Shown: piece after piece, positions 1 to 6,114 of the stretch
How positions within the stretch are numbered: the first letter of the stretch is position 1
Layout of the letters: the number at the start of each line of letters is the position of its first letter
Source: Flavobacterium sp. UBA6195
GTDB lineage: Bacteria; Bacteroidota; Bacteroidia; Flavobacteriales; Flavobacteriaceae
Length of the DNA: 6,242 nucleotides
Assembly (NCBI RefSeq): GCF_002422095.1
Contig: NZ_DITB01000046.1
Coordinates: 1 to 6,242 of the forward strand
Direction: 5' to 3'
Made by a program: the position numbers and the translations under genes
The notes under the pieces: generated by a model
Database searches by the model: none
What the model was told of the DNA's origin: nothing
Seen by the model: the letters and a program-made list of their open reading frames with translations, nothing else

Positions 1-308
1 GATTGAATTACTTTTACCAAACTTATGAAATTAATTTGTAAATCGGTTTCAAAAGCTTCTGGTTTTAATCCTTTAAAAGGTCTTAAATTGATACTTCCTG
101 GACAATAAACTAAACCATCAATTACAGCAGGTAATTGAGAAGTGTCTATAGCATCTTTTGTTGCATCGAATGTAATATGAGTTGCTTTTACATCGGCTAA
201 GTTTTCATTACTTCTCGAAGCGATATAAACGTTATTTTCAAATTGTAGTTCTTTTGCTATGGCTAATCCAATTCCGTAAGAACCACCAATTAATAATATA
301 TTTTTCAT
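1..308 (-). CDS. Short-chain dehydrogenase/reductase (SDR), C-terminus outside window
   Basis: This is a partial gene of 102 visible codons starting at the ATG at 308-306 and running off the left edge. It begins with MKNILLIGGSYGIG, a beta strand followed by the glycine-rich nucleotide-binding turn of the SDR Rossmann fold at residues 8-14. The usual form is TGxxxGIG, so the first position is G instead of T. A basic residue (Arg32 in YIASRS, end of beta 2) favours NADP(H). CPGS at 69-72 stands where classical SDRs have NNAG, and Asn93 (QIN) fits the conserved structural Asn of helix 4. The catalytic YxxxK would lie beyond the edge, so activity cannot be judged. The start lies 4 nt after the SRPBCC stop, so the two genes are co-transcribed. 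The AAGGA inside the end of the upstream gene could serve as a ribosome site. The family is secure; the substrate is unknown. Confidence 0.88.
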   Translation of the reverse strand, partial: MKNILLIGGSYGIGLAIAKELQFENNVYIASRSNENLADVKATHITFDATKDAIDTSQLPAVIDGLVYCPGSINLRPFKGLKPEAFETDLQINFISLVKVIQ

Positions 309-312
309 GATG

Positions 313-780
313 TTATCCTTTAAATTCACCAAATAGTTCGATTAATTTTTTTCTTCGGTATTCAAATATCTCATCTAATTTTGGTTTCACTAAAATAGGG
401 TGGACCAATTGACCTAAAATTCCCATAGGCACTTTATAATCTACAATATCTTCCATTTCAACTCCACCTGGAATTTCTTTGATAAAATGTTTGTGATGCC
501 ACAATGCATAGGGACCAAAACGCTGTTCGTCTACAAAATACTGTTTGTCCACAACATGCGTGATTTCGGTCACCCATTTGGTTGGAATTCCTAAAACAGG
601 AGTAACTATATATTGTATAATTTGCCCAGGAAACATTGGTCTGTCTGCTCCTGAGAGGATTTTAAATCCCATATAATCTGGAGTAATTAATTGCAAATTT
701 TTTGGATCAGATAGAAGTTCCCAAGCTTTGTCAATGCTAATAGGTAAATTTTGTTTGGTATGTAATCGATATATTTTCAT
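313..780 (-). CDS. SRPBCC (START/Bet v1-like) family protein, COG4276-like
   Basis: This is a 155-aa cytoplasmic protein without signal peptide or membrane segment. It has the SRPBCC layout: a first beta strand (KIYRLHTKQNLPIS), a helix with the typical PxxxxxW-like pattern (SIDKAWELLSDPKNL, residues 15-29), a central sheet (about 50-115) and a long C-terminal helix (about 125-152). The stretch FVDEQRFGPYALWHHKHFI (82-100) followed by GGVEMEDIVDYKVPMG (105-120) is what I recall for the COG4276 subgroup, sometimes labelled 'cell division inhibitor' without good support. Members bind hydrophobic ligands in a cavity; the ligand here is unknown. The length is normal for the family. The gene leads a transcription unit with the SDR that starts 4 nt downstream. 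In related genomes such a pair often precedes a photolyase or cryptochrome gene, which would suggest a light- or stress-linked role, but that is inference from memory. Confidence 0.85.
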   Translation of the reverse strand: MKIYRLHTKQNLPISIDKAWELLSDPKNLQLITPDYMGFKILSGADRPMFPGQIIQYIVTPVLGIPTKWVTEITHVVDKQYFVDEQRFGPYALWHHKHFIKEIPGGVEMEDIVDYKVPMGILGQLVHPILVKPKLDEIFEYRRKKLIELFGEFKG

Positions 781-806
781 TTTATTTTTTTTGTAAAAGT
801 ATTAAA

Positions 807-838
807 TTGTTTAAACTTTTTAGTTATAAATTAAACAA
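807..838. promoter_or_regulatory. Inverted repeat in divergent intergenic region, possible operator
   Basis: TTGTTTAA at 807-814 and TTAAACAA at 831-838 are exact reverse complements separated by 16 bp. The left arm also overlaps a perfect 8-bp palindrome, GTTTAAAC (809-816). The repeat lies in the 136-bp gap between the divergent SRPBCC gene (start 780) and DUF2911 gene (start 917). It is 27-58 bp upstream of the SRPBCC start, a suitable position for a regulator of the SRPBCC-SDR unit. A weak -7-like site for that unit, TACTTTTA on the minus strand (801-794), differs from TAnnTTTG at the last base. No -33 TTG lies at a suitable distance, which fits dependence on an activator or an alternative sigma factor. 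In AT-rich DNA such arms can arise by chance, so confidence is low. Confidence 0.35.
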
Positions 839-866
839 AAAAATATCATTTAAGTATTAATTAACA

Positions 867-894
867 TTTGATTTGTTCACAATTTGTAAATTTG
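867..894 (+). promoter_or_regulatory. Bacteroidetes-type promoter for the DUF2911 gene
   Basis: TAAATTTG at 887-894 fits the Bacteroidetes -7 consensus TAnnTTTG exactly. TTTG at 867-870 lies 16 bp upstream and can serve as the -33 element, slightly closer than the usual spacing. Transcription would begin near 900, giving a short A-rich leader of about 15-20 nt before the ATG at 917. No Shine-Dalgarno sequence is present in that leader, which is normal for this phylum. Confidence 0.6.
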
Positions 895-916
895 GGCATC
901 TTAAAAACAAAAATCT

Positions 917-1768
917 ATGAGAAAAATTATTGTTATGTTGGCTGTTATATTAGCCAATTTTATGGTTGAAGCACAAGTTAAAACGCCTCAATCGAGTCCT
1001 TCTGCCAAAGTTGAGCAAGTTGTTGGGTTAACTACAGTTCAAGTAGAATATTCACGTCCAAGTGCAAAAGGAAGAACTGTTTATGGGGATTTAGTGCCTT
1101 ACGGAAAAATGTGGAGAACAGGCGCTAATGCTAATACCACAATTTCTTTCAGTGAAGATGTTAAGATTGCTGGAAAAGATCTTAAAAAAGGGAAATATGC
1201 TTTATTTTCAACTCCAAAAGCTGACAATTGGGAAATAATATTTTATTCAGATACTAATAATTGGGGATTACCTGATAATTGGGATGAATCAAAAGTAGCT
1301 TTGAAAGTTACAGTTAAACCAGAAACATTGAATAAGTCAGTAGAATCTTTATCAATTTTCTTGAATAATTTAACTAATGATTCTGGTGTAATTGAATTGT
1401 CTTGGGAAAGAACTCTGGTAACTATTCCATTTACTGTTCCAACTCAAGAGATGGCAATGAAAAGTATTGAAAAAACGTTAGCAGGTCCTTCAGCTGCAGA
1501 TTATTTTTCTTCAGCTCAATATTATTATCAATCAAATGGAGATTTAAACAAAGCTTTAACCTGGGTTAATTTGGCAGTTACTAATGCTCCAAAGGGACAA
1601 GATGTACCTTTTTGGTATTTGAGATTAAAATCTTTAATTCAGGCAAAATTAGGTGATAAAAAAGGAGCTATTGCTACTGCTAAAGAATCATTAGCTTTAT
1701 CAGTTAAAGCAGGAAATGCTGATTATGAAAAAATGAATAAAGATAGCATTGCTGAATGGTCTAAATAA
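917..1768 (+). CDS. Secreted DUF2911 domain protein with TPR-like C-terminal tail
   Basis: This 283-aa protein begins with a signal peptide (MRKIIVMLAVILANFMVEAQ, probable cleavage after the A at 19 or nearby), so it is exported to the periplasm or outer layers; no lipobox Cys is visible. Residues about 22-170 match DUF2911 as I know it. Markers are SPSAKVEQVVGLTTVQVEYSRP early, GRTVYGDLVPYGKMWRTGAN at 52-71, and GKYALFSTP (92-100) followed by WEIIFYSD. The family's function is not established; it is common in Bacteroidetes. Residues about 177-280 are helical and contain a pattern like tetratricopeptide repeats (AADYFSSAQYYYQSNGDLNK, then a helix with YLRLKSLIQAKLGDKKGAIATAKESL). This is usual for the longer DUF2911 proteins and may mediate binding. 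The gene is monocistronic, with its own promoter at 867-894 and a terminator right after the stop. The start is fixed by the signal peptide. Confidence 0.9.
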   Translation: MRKIIVMLAVILANFMVEAQVKTPQSSPSAKVEQVVGLTTVQVEYSRPSAKGRTVYGDLVPYGKMWRTGANANTTISFSEDVKIAGKDLKKGKYALFSTPKADNWEIIFYSDTNNWGLPDNWDESKVALKVTVKPETLNKSVESLSIFLNNLTNDSGVIELSWERTLVTIPFTVPTQEMAMKSIEKTLAGPSAADYFSSAQYYYQSNGDLNKALTWVNLAVTNAPKGQDVPFWYLRLKSLIQAKLGDKKGAIATAKESLALSVKAGNADYEKMNKDSIAEWSK

Positions 1769-1780
1769 TTTGCTACATAA

Positions 1781-1811
1781 AAAAAAGTCCCGATTATATC
1801 GGGATTTTTTT
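1781..1811. terminator. Bidirectional rho-independent terminator between convergent genes
   Basis: The stem TCCCGA (1788-1793) pairs with TCGGGA (1799-1804) around a 5-nt loop. After one mismatch (1787/1805) it is flanked by six A on the left and six or seven T on the right. Read rightward it ends the DUF2911 transcript 12 nt past its stop; read leftward the A tract becomes the U tract for the symporter operon. The symporter stop codon (1812-1810) lies at the edge of the hairpin. Confidence 0.88.
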
Positions 1812-3489
1812 ATGCTTTATTATAATATTTTTGAAATAAGAATGATAACGTTATTGTTAAAAGTGCTCCAATAAAATTTAACCAAAGGTAACTTACTACA
1901 TCTAAATAGAAGATGTAAAAAATGGTTAACTGGCTTACGCAAGCTCCAATGAAAACTGCTTTACCTTTGATATATTTGATATAAAATCCAATCAAGAAAA
2001 TACCTAAAACCGTTCCGTAGAAAATAGAACCAATGATGTTTACCAATTGAATTAAATTTTCAAATAACGAACTAATACAAGCAAATCCTATTGCTATAAT
2101 TCCCCAAAATACCGTAAAATATTGTGTAGCAACTACATAATGTTTGTCTGACTTATTACTTACATTTCTTTTGTAAATATCAATAGCTGAAGTAGCGCCA
2201 AGTGAATTTAATCCAGATGCACTTGATGACATAGCTGCACTGAAAATCACGGCTAAAAGTAAGCCTAAAAGTCCTTTTGGAAGGTAATTTAATATAAAAT
2301 AGAGAAAAACATAATCTTTGTCATTAGTTTCTGTTTTTTCGTCTACTTTTTTAATGACTTCTTTCGCATCTTCACGCAAATCTTTTTCTTTCAAAGAAAG
2401 CGCAACCATTTGTTTTTTCAGAATGGGATTATCAAATTCATTGTGTTTTAATTGTTCGATATAAATTTGATTCACAATTTTTTTATCCGTGTTGATTTGG
2501 GTTAACTTTTTTTCTAAATTTTCATAATCTGCTTTGTATTCCGAAGCCTTTACTTTCTCAACATTTGTTGGATTGAAATGCAATGGAGCATCGTTAAATT
2601 GAAAGAAAACAAAAACTAAAACTCCAGTTAAAAGAATGAAAAATTGCATGGGAACTTTTAAAATTCCATTCATGATTAATCCCATTTGACTTTCTTTTAC
2701 CGATTTTCCAGATAAATAGCGACCTACCTGAGATTGGTCAGTTCCAAAATAGGAGAGCATCAAGAAGAATCCACCGGTAATTCCGCTCCAAAACGTGTAA
2801 CGTGTTTCAGGATTGTAAGAGAAATCTAGAATGTCCATTTTTCCATTCGCCCCTGCAATATGAAGTACATTTGAAAAATCTACTTCGTGAGGAAGATTCG
2901 CTAAAATGTAAAAGAAAATGATAAACATTCCCGACATAATTACGAACATCTGATGTTTTTGGGTAACATTTACCGCTTTAGTTCCGCCTGTTACAGTGTA
3001 AACGATTACTAAAATACCAATAATGATATTTAGCATGTTCAAATTCCAACCCAATAATGCTGATAAAATAATTGAAGGAGCATAAATAGTGATTCCAGTA
3101 CCTAAACCTCTTTGAATTAAAAATAAAATTGCAGCTAAAGTTCTAGTTTCAATGTTGAATCGTTGTTCTAAATATTCGTAGGCCGTATATACTTTTAATC
3201 GATGGTAAATCGGAATAAAAGTATAAGCAATTATAATCATTGCCAACGGAAGTCCAAAGTAGAATTGCACAAATCCCATTCCATCATGATAGGCTTGCCC
3301 AGGCGTTGATAAAAAAGTAATCGCACTTGCTTGTGTTGCCATAACCGAAACCCCAACGGTAAACCAAGGCGTTTCGTTATTATCTAATAAATAGTCTTTT
3401 ACATTGGCGCTTCCTTTGGTTTTCAGGATTCCGTAAATGACGATAAACGATAAAGTGACTGATAAAACTATCCAATCTAAATTTTCCAT
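1810..3489 (-). CDS. Sodium:solute symporter (SSS family) with long loop insertion
   Basis: This 559-aa inner-membrane transporter of the SSS family (LeuT fold) should couple Na+ entry to solute uptake. About 13 hydrophobic spans are visible: 4-23, 42-62, 72-95, 118-147, 150-168, 180-199, 232-250, 271-299, 393-425, 451-471, 478-502, 507-528 and 532-553. Residues 46-66, around VMATQASAITFLSTPGQAY, match the broken helix equivalent to LeuT TM1. SAAMSSSASGLNSLG (417-431) is the SSS signature helix whose serines form the Na2 sodium site. GGTKAVNVT (168-176) is also typical. An unusual charged, Lys/Glu-rich helical stretch of about 90 residues (300-390) separates the 8th and 9th spans, making the protein longer than PutP-like members. 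The substrate cannot be read from the sequence. It is the last gene of the operon; its ATG lies one base after the stop of a 33-codon membrane ORF, so its translation is probably coupled. Confidence 0.92.
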   Translation of the reverse strand: MENLDWIVLSVTLSFIVIYGILKTKGSANVKDYLLDNNETPWFTVGVSVMATQASAITFLSTPGQAYHDGMGFVQFYFGLPLAMIIIAYTFIPIYHRLKVYTAYEYLEQRFNIETRTLAAILFLIQRGLGTGITIYAPSIILSALLGWNLNMLNIIIGILVIVYTVTGGTKAVNVTQKHQMFVIMSGMFIIFFYILANLPHEVDFSNVLHIAGANGKMDILDFSYNPETRYTFWSGITGGFFLMLSYFGTDQSQVGRYLSGKSVKESQMGLIMNGILKVPMQFFILLTGVLVFVFFQFNDAPLHFNPTNVEKVKASEYKADYENLEKKLTQINTDKKIVNQIYIEQLKHNEFDNPILKKQMVALSLKEKDLREDAKEVIKKVDEKTETNDKDYVFLYFILNYLPKGLLGLLLAVIFSAAMSSSASGLNSLGATSAIDIYKRNVSNKSDKHYVVATQYFTVFWGIIAIGFACISSLFENLIQLVNIIGSIFYGTVLGIFLIGFYIKYIKGKAVFIGACVSQLTIFYIFYLDVVSYLWLNFIGALLTITLSFLFQKYYNKA

Positions 3490-3490
3490 A

Positions 3491-3592
3491 TTAGGTATAA
3501 ATTTCTTTTAGTAAATAGAAAATTAAAATGTAGATAGCATTCAAAATCAGTACAATGCTATAACTTTTTTTCCAACGGTGTTTTTCTTCCAT
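3491..3592 (-). CDS. 33-aa single-span membrane microprotein, possible symporter small subunit
   Basis: A short ORF of 33 codons plus TAA lies exactly in the gap between the PIG-L and symporter genes. Its protein starts MEEKHRWKKSYSIVL and ends YLLKEIYT. Residues 4-9 are basic (K, H, R, W, K, K), followed by a hydrophobic span of about 18 residues (11-28), so the predicted topology is N-terminus in the cytoplasm and a very short periplasmic tail. Its ATG overlaps the PIG-L stop (TAATG) and its stop is one base from the symporter ATG, which is strong evidence that it is translated as part of the operon. Small membrane partners encoded directly before SSS transporters are known (YhdT with PanF, DUF485 with ActP, the DUF3311 and DUF4212/TIGR03647 small subunits), but these are larger, usually with two spans. 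I recognise no family for this one. It could instead only serve to carry ribosomes across the gap. Confidence 0.68.
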   Translation of the reverse strand: MEEKHRWKKSYSIVLILNAIYILIFYLLKEIYT

Positions 3593-6042
3593 TATTTATC
3601 TAGTGCAATTAAATTAGCCAATAATCTATAAGCGCCACTTACGCCTTCGGGAAGTTCTCTAAAGAAACTTAATCCAGTGTAAATGTAATTTCCTTTTCCG
3701 TGTTTAGCGATTAGTAAACCACCATTTTTTGGTGTTTCGTTTGGATCGTTGGAAGCTAAAATAGAAATAAATTCGGAACTCCATTCGTTTGGATAATACA
3801 ATCCTTGCTCTTGAACCCAACCTGAGAAATCCTTTTCAGTAATTTTATTTGGTTGATTTAACACTTTGTGATTCGGTGCTAAGAAAGTAACTTTTGCATT
3901 TTCATCGGTAACGCGATCTCTTGAAAGTTTTACGTTATAGGGTGCTATTTCTTTGGTAATCAAATTGTTAGTTGTGTTGTATTGAACGATAACATTTCCG
4001 CCATTAGCTACATAATCGAATAGTGTTTTATTTTTAAATTTCAATTCGTCTACGACATTAAAAGCTCGAATTCCTAAAATTACAGCATCGAATGATTTTA
4101 AATTTTCAGTAGTAATTTCATTTGGATTCAAATTGGTCACTTGGAAACCTAAGTTTTCTAAATTTTTATTGACTTCATCACCAGCGCCCATGATATAACC
4201 GATGTTTTTACCTTTTGTAGCAATATCTAATTTTACCACTTTTGATGCTGAAGTTACTAAAATCGTTTGTTTTGGAATGTGAGGATATTGAATCGTAACC
4301 AATTCTTTGTCTAAAATCGTTCCATTAGAAGTGGTAATTTGAGCAACCATTTTGGATGTAATTTCTGCTTTCGTTGGATATATTTTAAAGGTGAATTTAC
4401 GTTCGTCATTTTTTACTTCAATTGCAAATGGAATTTCTTTAGGTTCGATTTTCCAATCTTCTGGAATTGCTAACGATAATTTTCCCGAAGCGTTTGCTTT
4501 ATGTGCTTTTACTTTTACTGTGATTTCTTTAGGTTGGGTCGAATTAAAGATAATAACTTTTGGTTCGATAGTAGAAGTAAATTCAGGTAAAATCGTAAAA
4601 GGAACATAGGTTTCACCATCATCCGGATTGTTGAATTTATAGCTTATATTCTTAACGAATTCAATGGTTTTTCCTTGGATTTCCATAGTAAAAATCACAG
4701 GGAATGAAGTAGAAATTTCAGGTAAAATACGAATCGATTTATCCGAAACTTTATACATACCTTCCGTTTGTTGTTCTTTTAACCAAAATAAGTTCGAATA
4801 ATCAACCGCATTTCCAAGAACAACATCTTTGAATTCAAGACTTACTTTTTCGTTGTTTTTCAAAGGTTTGTTTTGCGTTTCATTTTTGATATTTAAGGCA
4901 TTAATCGAAATCAATTTTACATTCGATTGACTACGATTAATCACCTCCAATTGAAGATTGAATTTACTATCTTTTGTAATCGTTTCTGAATCAGCAATGG
5001 CTTCCATGAACAAACCGCTACAAGCTTCAATAATTTTGATAATTTGTTTCGTTTTGATTTCTTTCCAATGTGAATCTTCTAATTTTTGAATCAAATCGTA
5101 GGCTTGAATCAAATTTGGAATATGAACAGAAGGGTTTCCAAAGTTGAAATTCTTTTCAATTTCGTATAGAATTTTACCGATTTCATTGCCACCTTTCACA
5201 CGGTTCCAAGAAGTATCGATACCTTCAAATAAGTTATTACTGTTTGGTAAATCACCTTTTAGCAATTCTAAATATTCGATTTCGTCACCACGTGTTCCTA
5301 AAGTTCCAAAACCTTGACATTTGTGTTGACTTCTACTTAAAGCGGCAATTTCGTTATTGCTTTTTCCTTTTAATGGGTAAAACACATTAGAATTAATAGC
5401 TAGAAAATTTGATTTATCAGCAGCATCAAATGCTTCCTGACTTCCATAAAACCACCAAGAAGTATTGAAAAAAATACGTTTTGGTTTGTGTTTTATGATG
5501 TCATAAGCTTCTAAACTCAACATTGCAGAAGCGGTGTGATGTCCGTGAGTAGTTCCTGGTGTATTGTGCGCAAAACGATTTACAATGATATCAGGACGAA
5601 ACGTTTCCATCACTTGAATCACGTCTTCCATTACTTCATCTTTATTCCAAATGGCAAAAGTTTCGTTCGGTTCTTTTGAAAACCCGAAGTCATTAGCACG
5701 GGTAAAAAACTGTTCGCCACCATCAATTCTTCTAGCCGCTAATAATTCTTGAGTTCTGATGGCGCCTAATTTTTCACGCAATTCGGTTCCAATTAAATTT
5801 TGACCACCATCGCCACGAGTTAAGGATAAATAAGCCGTTTGTGCGTGATAATGGTTTGAAAAATAGGTGATAAGTTTTGTGTTTTCATCATCAGGATGTG
5901 CTGCTAAATAGAGTACTTTACCTAAAAAGTTTAGTTTTTGAATTTGTTCGTAGATTTCTACAGAATTGAGTTTTTGAGGTGCTTGTGCCCAAATAGAAAG
6001 TGAAATAAAAAATATAAAAAATGAAGTAAAGCTTCTGTTCAT
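3592..6042 (-). CDS. Secreted multidomain PIG-L (LmbE-like) family deacetylase
   Basis: This 816-aa protein starts with a signal peptide (about 1-19, ending IWAQ), so it acts in the periplasm or at the cell surface. Residues about 40-300 form a PIG-L/LmbE domain, a zinc-dependent N-deacetylase fold. LAAHPDDE (46-53) carries the hallmark zinc and base residues (His49, Asp51, Asp52), TRGDGGQN (75-82) is a conserved loop, and THGHHTAS (165-172) supplies the last metal-binding His. All key residues are present. Residues about 360-590 look like two beta-sandwich modules; the second (about 492-585, with PEDWKIEP) resembles NEW3-type domains. Residues about 610-690 (GYIMGAGDEVNKNLENLGF, then FDAVILGIRAFN and GGNVIVQY) resemble a glutamine-amidotransferase/ThuA-like fold without an evident nucleophilic Cys, probably a binding domain. 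The family removes acyl groups from amino sugars or related amides; the substrate here is unknown. It is not the small intracellular BshB of bacillithiol synthesis. It leads the operon with the microprotein and symporter. Confidence 0.9.
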   Translation of the reverse strand: MNRSFTSFFIFFISLSIWAQAPQKLNSVEIYEQIQKLNFLGKVLYLAAHPDDENTKLITYFSNHYHAQTAYLSLTRGDGGQNLIGTELREKLGAIRTQELLAARRIDGGEQFFTRANDFGFSKEPNETFAIWNKDEVMEDVIQVMETFRPDIIVNRFAHNTPGTTHGHHTASAMLSLEAYDIIKHKPKRIFFNTSWWFYGSQEAFDAADKSNFLAINSNVFYPLKGKSNNEIAALSRSQHKCQGFGTLGTRGDEIEYLELLKGDLPNSNNLFEGIDTSWNRVKGGNEIGKILYEIEKNFNFGNPSVHIPNLIQAYDLIQKLEDSHWKEIKTKQIIKIIEACSGLFMEAIADSETITKDSKFNLQLEVINRSQSNVKLISINALNIKNETQNKPLKNNEKVSLEFKDVVLGNAVDYSNLFWLKEQQTEGMYKVSDKSIRILPEISTSFPVIFTMEIQGKTIEFVKNISYKFNNPDDGETYVPFTILPEFTSTIEPKVIIFNSTQPKEITVKVKAHKANASGKLSLAIPEDWKIEPKEIPFAIEVKNDERKFTFKIYPTKAEITSKMVAQITTSNGTILDKELVTIQYPHIPKQTILVTSASKVVKLDIATKGKNIGYIMGAGDEVNKNLENLGFQVTNLNPNEITTENLKSFDAVILGIRAFNVVDELKFKNKTLFDYVANGGNVIVQYNTTNNLITKEIAPYNVKLSRDRVTDENAKVTFLAPNHKVLNQPNKITEKDFSGWVQEQGLYYPNEWSSEFISILASNDPNETPKNGGLLIAKHGKGNYIYTGLSFFRELPEGVSGAYRLLANLIALDK

Positions 6043-6056
6043 TGCAATAGTTTTTT

Positions 6057-6064
6057 CAAAAATA
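6057..6064 (-). promoter_or_regulatory. Possible -7 promoter element for the PIG-L operon
   Basis: On the minus strand TATTTTTG (6064-6057) fits TAnnTTTG and lies 14 bp before the PIG-L ATG, which would give a leader of only about 8 nt. No -33 TTG is present 17-23 bp upstream, where the preceding gene's terminator sits, so this is a weak or incomplete promoter match. Confidence 0.4.
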
Positions 6065-6071
6065 AGGAAAT

Positions 6072-6103
6072 AAAAAAAAGGAAGTTTTATTCGCTTCCTT
6101 TTT
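6072..6103 (-). terminator. Rho-independent terminator of the NlpC/P60-like gene
   Basis: Read on the minus strand, AAAAAGGAAG (6103-6094) pairs with CTTCCTTTTT (6084-6075) around a 9-nt loop, with the T run continuing to 6072. It begins 11 nt after the stop codon of the peptidase gene and separates it from the PIG-L operon. The stem could act in either direction, but only the minus-strand gene needs it. Confidence 0.8.
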
Positions 6104-6114
6104 AACAGTTTTTT

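Noticed and set aside
313..780. SRPBCC protein as a cell division inhibitor
   Set aside because: This is an inherited database label for COG4276-like proteins; nothing in the sequence or context supports a role in division.
1781..1811. Hairpin as an attachment site or short mobile repeat
   Set aside because: GC-rich stem, small loop and A/T tracts on both sides between convergent genes are fully explained by a bidirectional terminator.
4352..4609. 85-codon open frame on the plus strand
   Set aside because: It lies wholly antisense within the PIG-L coding sequence, its protein resembles no family, and there is no promoter or terminator for it; it is a shadow of the real gene.
3592..6042. PIG-L protein as BshB of bacillithiol synthesis
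   Set aside because: BshB enzymes are cytoplasmic single-domain proteins of about 230 residues; this protein has a signal peptide and more than 500 additional residues.
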